This document shows positions 1 to 6,933 of a stretch of DNA of 36,100 nucleotides, piece after piece. Below the pieces are notes generated by a model. The model searched no databases, was not told where the DNA came from, and saw only the letters and a program-made list of their open reading frames with translations. Source of the stretch: Fibrobacter sp. (GTDB taxonomy: Bacteria; Fibrobacterota; Fibrobacteria; Fibrobacterales; Fibrobacteraceae). The position numbers were made by a program, and so were the translations under genes. The stretch spans positions 1 to 36,100 of the forward strand of contig NZ_JAFWOM010000151.1 of the NCBI RefSeq assembly GCF_017545445.1, in the 5' to 3' direction. Positions within the stretch are counted from its first letter, which is position 1, and each line of letters begins with the position of its first letter.

Positions 1-2
1 AC

Positions 3-1313
3 CTGATGCAGCTTATCGACAAGTACAAGATTGACCTCATCGCTATCGGCAACGGTACCGCTAGCCGCGAGACCGACGCCTTCTGTGGCGAGATGGCTCT
101 CAAGTTCAAGGGCAAGGTGCCGCCGCGCGTTATCGTTTCCGAAGCCGGTGCATCTGTCTATAGCGCAAGCATGATCGCTATCGCCGAATTCCCGAAGGAA
201 GACGTTACTACACGTGGTGCCATTTCCATTGGCCGCCGCTTGCAGGACCCGCTTGCCGAACTTGTGAAGGTCGATCCGCAGTCTATTGGCGTGGGCCAGT
301 ACCAGCACGACGTGAACCAGCGCGAACTCAAGAAGCGTTTGGACGAAGTGGTGGAAAGCTGCGTGAACATGGTCGGTGTTGATGTGAACAGTGCTTCTGC
401 TCCGCTCCTTTCTCATGTGGCAGGCCTCAGCAACACGCTTTCTGAAGCGATTGTGAAGTACCGCGAAGAAAACGGTGCATACGCAAGCCGCGAAGACTTG
501 AAGAAGGTCAAGGGCTTTGGCCCGAAGGCTTTTGAACAGGCCGCAGGCTTTATGCGCATTCCGGGTGCCGAAAACCCGCTGGACGATTCTGCCGTGCATC
601 CTGAAAACTACGCTCTCGTCGAAAAGATGGCTGAAAAGGTCGGCGTTCCGGTCAAGGAAATGGTCGGCAATGCTGAAGCTGTGAAGGGCATCAAGCTCGA
701 CGAATTCCTTTCCGATGAAGTCGGTCGTGCTACTTTGGAAGATATCGTGAAGGAACTCCAGAAGCCGAGCCGCGACCCGCGTAAGGAATTCCGTTATGCG
801 AAATTCGATGACCGCATCAAGACCATCAACGACCTCGTGACGGGCAGCTGGATGGAAGGTGTCGTGACCAACGTCGCTAACTTCGGTGCGTTTGTCGATA
901 TCGGCGTGCATCAGGACGGCCTTGTTCACATTTCTGAAATTAGCGACAAGTATGTGACGGACGCCAAGGACGTGCTTACTGTCGGTGACGTGGTGAAGGT
1001 CCGCGTGGTTGCAGTCGATGCCAACCAGAAGCGCATCAGCCTTTCCATGAAGCAGGAACAGACCGACGGTGTCGCCGGTGCTGGCGCAAATGGTCCTCGC
1101 GGTCAGCGCGTGGGTGGTCCGCGTGGTGTTGGTCATCGCGACGGCGGTGCTCGTCCGCAGGGCGGCATCCAGGGCCATGCAACGATTGCCGACCTCAAGA
1201 ACAAGATTGCCGGTAAGGAACGCCCGGGCATGCAGCCGCAGAAGAAGCCGAATCCGGCTCAGCCTGCCAAGATGAATGCCCTCCTCAAGTCCATGGCTAA
1301 AAAATTCAAATAG
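3..1313 (+). CDS. tex: Tex-family RNA-binding transcriptional accessory protein, 3' part (5' end outside window)
   Basis: The reading frame is open from the window edge, so only about 436 C-terminal residues are present; whole Tex proteins have roughly 700-780. Counting from the Met at base 6: the end of the YqgF/RNase H-like domain (residues 1-110, with IAIGNGTASRET), a helix-hairpin-helix region (about 115-185, with VKGFGPKAFEQAAGFMRIP), a second helical domain (190-265), and an S1 RNA-binding domain (about 280-350, GSWMEGVVTNVANFGAFVDI to KRISLSMK). The tail is Gly/Arg/Lys-rich. Tex binds nucleic acids in the cytoplasm and affects transcription; its exact role is not settled. Its stop codon lies in a 17-base string that recurs twice downstream, so the 3' end has been touched by repeat duplication. 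A bidirectional terminator follows at 1573-1605. Identification is firm. Confidence 0.93.
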   Translation: MMQLIDKYKIDLIAIGNGTASRETDAFCGEMALKFKGKVPPRVIVSEAGASVYSASMIAIAEFPKEDVTTRGAISIGRRLQDPLAELVKVDPQSIGVGQYQHDVNQRELKKRLDEVVESCVNMVGVDVNSASAPLLSHVAGLSNTLSEAIVKYREENGAYASREDLKKVKGFGPKAFEQAAGFMRIPGAENPLDDSAVHPENYALVEKMAEKVGVPVKEMVGNAEAVKGIKLDEFLSDEVGRATLEDIVKELQKPSRDPRKEFRYAKFDDRIKTINDLVTGSWMEGVVTNVANFGAFVDIGVHQDGLVHISEISDKYVTDAKDVLTVGDVVKVRVVAVDANQKRISLSMKQEQTDGVAGAGANGPRGQRVGGPRGVGHRDGGARPQGGIQGHATIADLKNKIAGKERPGMQPQKKPNPAQPAKMNALLKSMAKKFK

Positions 1314-1355
1314 CCGAGCGTCGCAGGGAAATGCTCGCATTTCCCTATGACCGAG
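1313..1355 (+). repeat. CTYG-apex hairpin repeat, copy A
   Basis: This is one of seven related hairpins in the window. The stem is GGGAAATG (1326-1333) and CATTTCCC (1338-1345) around a CTCG apex, followed by TATGACCGAGG. It starts two bases into the tex stop codon. Flanks (CCGAG, TCGCA, ATGACCGAG) match other copies while the stem bases differ but still pair. Confidence 0.6.
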
Positions 1356-1361
1356 GCTTAG

Positions 1362-1476
1362 AATTCGCACTCCGCAGGGGTGCCAAATTCAAATAGCCGA
1401 GTATCGTGGCAACCGAGCTTGCTCGAGTTGACATGAAATTCGCACTCCGCAGGGGTGCCAAATTCAAATAGCCGAG
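1362..1476 (+). repeat. 40-base direct repeat, two copies downstream of tex
   Basis: Bases 1362-1401 and 1437-1476 are identical over 40 bases. The last 17 bases of each (AAATTCAAATAGCCGAG) also occur at 1302-1318, where they encode the last codons and stop of tex. Each copy is followed by, or contains, the start of the CTYG hairpin family (copy B lies between them at 1396-1435). The arrangement looks like repeated duplication of the tex 3' end together with a hairpin element. No coding potential is evident. Confidence 0.75.
1396..1435 (+). repeat. CTYG-apex hairpin repeat, copy B
   Basis: The hairpin is CAACCGAG-CTTG-CTCGAGTTG with one unpaired base, so the stem is weaker than in copies A and C. 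The left flank (CCGAGTATCG) matches the family; the right flank keeps ACATGA but lacks the CCGAG box. Confidence 0.45.
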
Positions 1477-1572
1477 ACGCCATCCGTCATCCTCGACCGT
1501 CAGGGAGGGGATCTAGTGAGGTTCTTATCTCATTGTCACCCCGTGCCGGGGCCGGTGTTCTTCTTTAAAAAT

Positions 1573-1605
1573 AAAACAGCACTCGATAGAATCGAGTGTT
1601 GTTTT
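1573..1605. terminator. Bidirectional terminator between tex and the lipoprotein gene
   Basis: Arms at 1573-1587 and 1591-1605 pair almost perfectly around the loop AGA, with an A-rich start and T-rich end, so it can act in both directions. It lies between the convergent genes tex (plus) and the gene ending at 1638 (minus). Confidence 0.75.
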
Positions 1606-1637
1606 GTATTCTAAAACGGATTTCGGACGGAACCCCG

Positions 1638-2165
1638 CTATTCCTTGCTGAAGAATGTTTTTAGCATGTCGCGGATGGGCTTTTTCAGCAGTGAATTTGG
1701 CTGTCTGCTTACCCATACAACGTAGGCGCTTCTACCTGTGATGAGGTAAGAGTTGACCAATTCCCTTTGGTTGTTGTAGATGTCGAAGCGAACCTGGATG
1801 CGGTCCGGGCGGAAAGACCATCCCGTGAGGCGGTCTTCCCAGTGCAGAATTTGCGGGATGAACACGTAATCGGTGTTTTGCAAATCTTCGTCCCTGATAT
1901 TTTCGATTGTGACCGGGGACATAATTGTAGTGATACTTTGGCTGTAATTTTTCAGTTCATTCTTCAATGCCGTGACGACTTCGACGCCGGATGTGGGATA
2001 ATCAATATCTCCGTATCGTCCTATTTCAGGTGTGACGATTAAAAAACGGGTTTGGGTTTGCATGGTTGCTTGTGGGTGCAAAAATTCGCTTTGGTACGAT
2101 GCCGTACAACCGCTCATTAGGATTGCTGCTGAAAATGCTAGTAGTACTGCAATGATTTTTTTCAT
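1638..2165 (-). CDS. DUF4823-like outer-membrane lipoprotein
   Basis: The product has 175 residues. The N-terminus (MKKIIAVLLAF to ILMSGC) is a lipoprotein signal peptide with the lipid-bearing cysteine at residue 20. This start was chosen because it gives a clean signal peptide and has AAGGA upstream; the frame stays open 44 codons further but that part crosses a terminator hairpin. The C-terminal half (DYVFIPQILHWEDR, PDRIQVRFDIY, GRSAYVVW) resembles the DUF4823 lipoprotein family as I remember it; no function is known for that family. It is flanked by terminators on both sides, so it is probably transcribed alone. Family assignment is moderate; the lipoprotein call is firm. Confidence 0.75.
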   Translation of the reverse strand: MKKIIAVLLAFSAAILMSGCTASYQSEFLHPQATMQTQTRFLIVTPEIGRYGDIDYPTSGVEVVTALKNELKNYSQSITTIMSPVTIENIRDEDLQNTDYVFIPQILHWEDRLTGWSFRPDRIQVRFDIYNNQRELVNSYLITGRSAYVVWVSRQPNSLLKKPIRDMLKTFFSKE

Positions 2166-2207
2166 AAAGGTTGTCCTTATTATGGAAGTTGTTTGAATTT
2201 CAATATA

Positions 2208-2236
2208 CAAAAAAGAACCCCGTCGGGAGGACGGGG
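2208..2236 (-). terminator. Terminator downstream of the ferredoxin gene
   Basis: CCCCGT (2218-2223) and ACGGGG (2231-2236) form a GC-rich stem. On the minus strand it is followed by a run of T with one C (complement of 2208-2217). It separates the ferredoxin transcript from the lipoprotein gene. Confidence 0.75.
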
Positions 2237-2316
2237 CTTTAAAGGTTCTGTCTTGCGAACTAAGCAAAGCTTCGTTACATCGCGGTGTCCGCGACAACCT
2301 TGCCTAAAAGCTCGAA

Positions 2317-2514
2317 TTACGAGAACTTGATGACGCCAGCCGGGCAGCTTTCAGCAGCATCCTTGATTTCGCTTTCGTAAGCAGAGAAATCAACGCCTTC
2401 CTTCACCTGCATCTTTTCCGGAACGGAGAAGACTGCATCGCAAGTTGCTTCGCAAGCGCCGCAGGAGACGCATTCGTCGCTGGATTCATCGAGCCAAACT
2501 TTTGTAATTGCCAT
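2317..2514 (-). CDS. Small ferredoxin with one [4Fe-4S] cluster
   Basis: The product has 65 residues. Cys15, Cys18, Cys21 (CVSCGAC) and Cys57 followed by Pro (SCPAGVIKF) are the arrangement of single-cluster bacterial ferredoxins; the usual second Cx2Cx2CxxxC set is missing. Cys25 is an extra cysteine that could allow a disulfide or cluster interconversion. The protein is cytoplasmic and would carry single electrons between oxidoreductases. The start at 2514 has AGAGG upstream; longer in-frame starts would add a hydrophobic stretch coming from repeat DNA. It has its own terminator and no obvious redox partner next to it. Confidence 0.9.
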   Translation of the reverse strand: MAITKVWLDESSDECVSCGACEATCDAVFSVPEKMQVKEGVDFSAYESEIKDAAESCPAGVIKFS

Positions 2515-2612
2515 AAAATACCTCTTATAATGGTTGGGTTTTGTCAAAAGATATAAAAAAATTACGCTTGCAGGTGAAAAAAGTGAAAGAAATTGGAAAA
2601 AAAGTTGATGGT

Positions 2613-2668
2613 CAATAACAAACAACCAATGACTAACAACCAATGACTAACAACTAATAACTAACATC
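2613..2668. repeat. Heptad array H1 (8 x 7 bases)
   Basis: Eight consecutive 7-base units, all ending in C (CAATGAC and TAACAAC alternate twice, then TAATAAC, TAACATC). A 7-base period cannot be a coding period. The array lies between the divergent ferredoxin gene and the secreted-protein gene starting at 2702. Confidence 0.75.
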
Positions 2669-2701
2669 AACTTTGAGAACTTTTTGTATTTTCTTATTCA
2701 A

Positions 2702-3469
2702 ATGCGTAAACTAGTTTGCCTTATATTATTTTTTATGGTGTTTTCGTTTGCTGAAACTGAAGGCGGTTTCGCAGAAGCTGAGAAAAGTCTCGCTGATGTG
2801 GAGGGTGCACGCGTTGAAATGGATGGCGGACTGGCCGAACTTGAGGATGATTCGCTTGAATATATTGACGATTCGTCTCGTTCGGTTGGACTTTTTGAAC
2901 GTTACAGCCATAAAATGAAGACGGCAAAACACACGTTTTCTTTTGGATGGGATGTTACAGCTTGGACAAACCATATTGATTACAATATGGGCGTGGAATT
3001 GGGCAAGCAAATGGCAAATGGACTGTATTTGAATGCGTTGGGATTTAATTTACACATTCTTTCGGATGTTGGGGATTCGTGTACGAATTCGAAGGGCTGT
3101 GCAAGAATTGGAGCTGGTATCGCTATAAATGGCGTTCTTGCGATGGCATCTTTTGTAGATGCTTGGATTTTTGGCTCGGAGACGATTGCTCGTATTTGGT
3201 TCGGCTTGGCAACTTTGCTGAATCCCACATTGGAATTTTTTGTGGTGCGAAAATACGTTCCTGTGTCCGTGGGGCTTGGCTACAATACGGATTGGTTCGC
3301 TTTCAGTCCGGGGCATAAATTTTATTTTAGGGCTCACGGCGATGTGAATGTGAATATTCTTTTTGTGAGAATTGCCGCCTCTTATTCCTATTCGTTCTTG
3401 GATACTTACGATTTGAAAAAAGGCTCCAAGAAGTTTTATGTGAAGCTCATTTGGGGACCCATATTTTAG
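2702..3469 (+). CDS. Secreted or outer-membrane protein of unknown function
   Basis: The product has 255 residues from the ATG at 2702. Residues 1-17 (MRKLVCLILFFMVFSFA) are a signal peptide with a likely cut before ETE. A short acidic stretch with Ala/Glu follows (about 18-55). The rest is rich in aromatic and glycine residues with alternating hydrophobic strands (for example YVPVSVGLGYNTDWFAF and IAASYSYSFL), which would fit a small beta-barrel, and it ends in Phe as many barrel proteins do. I do not recognise a family. The in-frame ATG at 2684 is less likely because it would put extra residues before the signal peptide. No clear Shine-Dalgarno is present. It lies between two heptad arrays. 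Confidence 0.65.
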   Translation: MRKLVCLILFFMVFSFAETEGGFAEAEKSLADVEGARVEMDGGLAELEDDSLEYIDDSSRSVGLFERYSHKMKTAKHTFSFGWDVTAWTNHIDYNMGVELGKQMANGLYLNALGFNLHILSDVGDSCTNSKGCARIGAGIAINGVLAMASFVDAWIFGSETIARIWFGLATLLNPTLEFFVVRKYVPVSVGLGYNTDWFAFSPGHKFYFRAHGDVNVNILFVRIAASYSYSFLDTYDLKKGSKKFYVKLIWGPIF

Positions 3470-3475
3470 TGCTTT

Positions 3476-3531
3476 CTAATTCCTACGCCCTAAATCCTAA
3501 ACCCTAATCCCTAACTCCTAATTCCTTTTTC
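3476..3531. repeat. Heptad array H2 (8 x 7 bases)
   Basis: Eight consecutive units of the form CTANNNC: CTAATTC, CTACGCC, CTAAATC, CTAAACC, CTAATCC, CTAACTC, CTAATTC, CTTTTTC. The array starts six bases after the upstream stop codon and lies before argB. Only positions 1-3 and 7 of the unit are conserved. Confidence 0.8.
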
Positions 3532-3612
3532 TAAATTTGCGTTAAATTTTTCAAGCATATCCGGGCAATGGTGCTTGCATTTTGCTTGAAAATTATGAGG
3601 ACATCGTTAACG

Positions 3613-4404
3613 ATGAAAAAAGTGGTTGTAAAAATTGGTGGCAGCTTGGCAATCGACGAAGCCAAGTTGGCCGATTTTGTGGCGGCAGTCAGCAAGCTTC
3701 CGGCTATGGGCTGCCAAGTGGCCGTGGTGCACGGCGGTGGCAAGGACATCAACGAAAACATCTCCTTGCTCCGAGAACAACCCACCTTTATCGACGGTCT
3801 CCGAGTCACGACGCCTTCTATCATGAAGATGGTCGAAATGACGCTCTCGGGTCACGTCAACAAGAAGCTCGTGCGAATGCTCCTCGAAAACAATTGCAAC
3901 GCCGTCGGTCTGAGCGGCGTAGATGCCAAGTTGTTCGAAGTTGTCAAGAAACAGGGCAAGGTGGATCTTGGCCTCGTGGGCGAAGTCAAGAAGGTCAATC
4001 CGCAGATTGTGGAAGCCCTTTGGTCCGCTGGCTTTGTGCCCGTGGTAAGCCCGATTTCTATCGGTCCTGACGAAAACGGCAAGGCTGTGAGCTGGAACGT
4101 GAACGCCGATACCGCCGCATGCGAACTGGCTGTGGCGCTCCATGCTGACCAGTTCGTGCTGGTGAGCGACGTCCCGGGCGTGATGGACGACACCAAGACC
4201 GTCATTCCTGAATTGAGCGAAGCAGCTGCCGAAAAACTCATCGAGTCTGGCGTTATTAACGGCGGCATGATTCCGAAGGTCCGCGAAAGCTTCAAGAGCA
4301 TTGAACGCGGTCTCAAGAGCATTCACATTGTCGGCTGGAAGGATGCCGACCACTTTGTAAAACAAATTAATGGAGAACTGAACTATGGCACAATCCTTGG
4401 CTAA
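3613..4404 (+). CDS. argB: Acetylglutamate kinase
   Basis: The product has 263 residues, normal for the family. It phosphorylates N-acetyl-L-glutamate with ATP in the second step of arginine synthesis, in the cytoplasm. Amino-acid-kinase motifs are in order: VVVKIGGSLA at the N-terminus (phosphate binding), VVHGGGKDI (substrate site), GLRVTT, then VNADTAACELAVALHADQFV and LVSDVPGVMDD (nucleotide side), and GGMIPKV near the end. The start at 3613 is chosen because MKKVVVKIGG is the usual N-terminus and GAGGA lies upstream; an in-frame ATG at 3595 is possible. The 3' end overlaps argD by 20 bases, so the two are translationally coupled. Confidence 0.95.
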   Translation: MKKVVVKIGGSLAIDEAKLADFVAAVSKLPAMGCQVAVVHGGGKDINENISLLREQPTFIDGLRVTTPSIMKMVEMTLSGHVNKKLVRMLLENNCNAVGLSGVDAKLFEVVKKQGKVDLGLVGEVKKVNPQIVEALWSAGFVPVVSPISIGPDENGKAVSWNVNADTAACELAVALHADQFVLVSDVPGVMDDTKTVIPELSEAAAEKLIESGVINGGMIPKVRESFKSIERGLKSIHIVGWKDADHFVKQINGELNYGTILG

Positions 4405-5596
4405 TTCCATTTTTGAAGAAGACAAGCAGTTTATCGCCCCGCTTTATGGCAAGGCCAATATTGAATTTGTCCGTGGCGAAGGTTCTTACTTGTTCGACAA
4501 GAACGGCAAGAAGTATCTTGACTTTGTCGCTGGCATTGCCGTGAACGCTCTCGGCCACCAGAATGAAGCTATCAAGAAGGCTGTTACAGAACAGATGGAC
4601 AGCTTCTTCCACATTTCGAACCTTTATCCGAACTACCCGCAGGTGAACCTCGCCAAGGCTTTGCTTGCTGCAACGGGTTTCGACAAGGCTTTCTTCTGCA
4701 ACTCCGGTACCGAAGCGAACGAAGGCTGCATCAAGTTTGCCCGTAAGTATTTCGATCGCAAGGGTGAAAAGAACCGCCAGAAGATCGTGACGTTCATCAA
4801 CAGTTTCCACGGTCGTACGTTTGCTGCCCTTTCTGCAACGGGTCAGCCGGCTATCCGCGAAGGCTTTGGCTCCATGCCGGGTGACTTTGTTCACGTTCCT
4901 TGGAACGATGTGGCTGCCCTCAAGGCCGAAGTCAACAACGACACTTGCGCCATCATGCTCGAATCTCTCGCTGCCGAAGGTGGCGTGATGACCATTTCCG
5001 ATGAAATGGTTGCTGCAATCAACAGCTTGAAGAAAGAATTCGGCTGCCTCGTGATTGTCGATGAAGTGCAGGCAGGCATGGGACGTCTCGGAACGTTCCT
5101 TGGCCTCCAGAAGCACGGCATTGACGCTGACCTCGTGTCGCTTGCCAAGGCTCTTGGTGGCGGTCTTCCGCTCGGTGCTGTGCTCCTCCGCCAGAAGGTT
5201 GCTGACCAGCTCAAGGCGGGCGATCATGGCACGACGTTTGGTGGCAACCCGGTTGCTTGCGCAGTGGGTCTCGCTGTCGTGAACCAGATTGCAAAGCCGG
5301 AATTCCTCGCCAATGTCGAAGCTCGCTCCGCTCAGCTCAAGGCTGGCCTCGAAGCTATCGCCGCAAAGTTCCCGGCAGTGAAGGGCGTGCGTGGTGAAGG
5401 CCTTATTCTTGGCCTCGCTCTCGACGAATCGCTCCCGGTCGGTAACGTGATTGCTGCCGCCCGCGACGAAGGTATGATGGTCTTGAGCGCTAAGGGCAAC
5501 GTGCTTCGTTTGCTCCCGCCGCTGAATGTATCCGCAGCTGAATGCGACGAAGCATTGACGAAGCTTGAAAAGGCTTTCGCAACAGCTACAAAGTAA
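4385..5596 (+). CDS. argD: Acetylornithine aminotransferase
   Basis: The product has 403 residues, a class-III PLP-dependent aminotransferase. It converts N-acetylglutamate semialdehyde and glutamate to N-acetylornithine and 2-oxoglutarate. Visible landmarks: FFCNSGTEANEGCIKFARKY (PLP phosphate site, residues 103-122), NSFHGRTFAALSATGQ, IVDEVQAGMGRLG with the PLP-nitrogen Asp226, SLAKALGGGLPLGA with the Schiff-base Lys255, and GTTFGGNP. It follows argB with a 20-base overlap, which fits consecutive pathway steps. Related enzymes can also act on succinyldiaminopimelate, so a second role in lysine synthesis cannot be excluded. A strong terminator follows at 5649-5681. Confidence 0.95.
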   Translation: MAQSLANSIFEEDKQFIAPLYGKANIEFVRGEGSYLFDKNGKKYLDFVAGIAVNALGHQNEAIKKAVTEQMDSFFHISNLYPNYPQVNLAKALLAATGFDKAFFCNSGTEANEGCIKFARKYFDRKGEKNRQKIVTFINSFHGRTFAALSATGQPAIREGFGSMPGDFVHVPWNDVAALKAEVNNDTCAIMLESLAAEGGVMTISDEMVAAINSLKKEFGCLVIVDEVQAGMGRLGTFLGLQKHGIDADLVSLAKALGGGLPLGAVLLRQKVADQLKAGDHGTTFGGNPVACAVGLAVVNQIAKPEFLANVEARSAQLKAGLEAIAAKFPAVKGVRGEGLILGLALDESLPVGNVIAAARDEGMMVLSAKGNVLRLLPPLNVSAAECDEALTKLEKAFATATK

Positions 5597-5648
5597 ACCG
5601 CGGCGCACTTGTCATGCCGCACTAGTTGCGGCATCGCCTTTTAAAAAC

Positions 5649-5681
5649 AGCCTATGGATAAACTCCATAGGCTAAATTTTT
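5649..5681 (+). terminator. Rho-independent terminator of argBD
   Basis: AGCCTATGGA (5649-5658) pairs perfectly with TCCATAGGCT (5664-5673) around a five-base loop, followed by AAATTTTT. A second hairpin, GCCGCACTAGTTGCGGC, lies just upstream at about 5614-5630. Confidence 0.85.
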
Positions 5682-5717
5682 GCCATCAGCACGTGAATTT
5701 ATATGGTTTATACTACG

Positions 5718-6602
5718 ATGAAGTTGTCCCCGAAGTTAATAAGCGCTTTTGTCGCAATTCTTTTTGTCTTGTTTTGCGTTTCTTGTTCAAGGTCGAACGA
5801 GGAACCTGTTTTAAGTTCAAAGGAGTCGGCTGCTGTTTATACAAAGGATTATTTTGTTCTGCGGTCATTTCATATAGCTTTGCCCAAGGGATATTTAGTG
5901 GAGAATGTTCCTCATTTTGAGGTGGGTATTTACGAGATTAAAGACTCCGTAGGGAGTAAGCTCATGACTTTCATTCAAATGAAGGACTATCATGGTGCAT
6001 ATCCGATTACGTTTTCGATTCCAAAAAATTCTGTTGAATTTAGTGAGGCTGGAAGATACGATACGGTTAGGGTTATTAATGGTGTAGAAACTAAAGTACG
6101 CTCTGTTTATATTTGGTCTGATCGAACTCCTTCAAAGCGAAAAGATTGGCAACCTCCTGAAATTGTTAAGTTTATTTATTATCCTGATCAGGTTGATTCT
6201 TCTATTTGCGAAAACATAATCCGTTCTGCAAAAATCCATAGTTATAATAAAGAGTATTTTTGCAATATTTATGTACCTGAAAATAATTCTTTAGAAGGAA
6301 CAAGAATGTCTAAAATGCGTAATTCGCAGATAAAAGATGCTCAAACATTGGAAAAAAATATTGAGCTATTGCCTGCTGCGACCGCGAATCAAGACTATTT
6401 TGAAAAGAGCGGAAAGTACCTCTTCCTCGCCGATTGCTTTATGAATGATGAATACAAGGGATCTTTCCACATCGATGATTCCTGTGAAATCGGATGGAAC
6501 GGAAAATACGCCGAAAAAGAAGACATCCTTGATTTGCTGGATGATATGGAAGATAAACAGTTTAAAGAAAAAATCGTGAAAAAATGCGATTTTTCGCGAT
6601 GA
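5718..6602 (+). CDS. Lipoprotein of unknown function, AT-rich gene
   Basis: The product has 294 residues. MKLSPKLISAFVAILFVLF is a signal peptide followed by CVSC; Cys23 is the probable lipidated residue, although position -3 is Cys and not the usual Leu. I recognise no domain. The central part is rich in charged and aromatic residues and the C-terminus (DILDLLDDMEDKQFKEKI) is helical and acidic. The gene is clearly more AT-rich than argBD and the kinase gene downstream, mainly in its middle third, which could mean recent arrival or weak selection. The start at 5718 gives the cleanest signal peptide; TATACT lies only 4 bases before it, so a very short leader is possible. After its TGA the same frame stays open for 42 more codons. 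Confidence 0.7.
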   Translation: MKLSPKLISAFVAILFVLFCVSCSRSNEEPVLSSKESAAVYTKDYFVLRSFHIALPKGYLVENVPHFEVGIYEIKDSVGSKLMTFIQMKDYHGAYPITFSIPKNSVEFSEAGRYDTVRVINGVETKVRSVYIWSDRTPSKRKDWQPPEIVKFIYYPDQVDSSICENIIRSAKIHSYNKEYFCNIYVPENNSLEGTRMSKMRNSQIKDAQTLEKNIELLPAATANQDYFEKSGKYLFLADCFMNDEYKGSFHIDDSCEIGWNGKYAEKEDILDLLDDMEDKQFKEKIVKKCDFSR

Positions 6603-6933
6603 ATTGTTGAATCTTTTGAAGTGGTTCATGTCGCATATCACGTAGCTGCACGGAAGCGAACGCTTGAAATCATCGGAATGCATGACTTTAAAAAAAATGA
6701 TGCCAAGCACTTTGTGAAATTAGTCACGTAATCTTTTCTTTTTGCTTTATTTTGTGGTTTAATTCGTTATTTTTGCTTGTATTTTCTGCTTATTTTTTAT
6801 TAGTTATTTTGTGGTAATTTTTGTAGCAAAAAAGTCATGAAAATGAAAAAATAAGGTATGCTTGAAAATCCTTTAATTAAATGAATGCTTAACTTATATT
6901 TGCTCTTACATTTGCAAATAACCCAAAGGTACT
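6603..6933. other. AT-rich intergenic region before the tyrosine-kinase unit
   Basis: About 330 bases without a gene I would defend. From 6740 on it is very AT-rich with many T-tracts, as in a promoter region. The likely promoter for the gene at 6934 lies within 6860-6915, where TTGAAA and TATATT-like boxes occur, but no pair has good spacing, so I do not place it. No terminator for the upstream gene is evident. Confidence 0.5.

Noticed and set aside
3476..3531. Telomere-like CCCTAAA repeat
   Set aside because: The resemblance to plant-type telomere units is a by-product of the CTANNNC heptad pattern; the chromosome is not ending here and other arrays of the family do not have this sequence.
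4367..5608. 413-codon open frame on the minus strand opposite argD
   Set aside because: It lies fully antisense to a clear PLP aminotransferase and its translation has no recognisable motif; GC-biased third codon positions of argD explain the long open frame.
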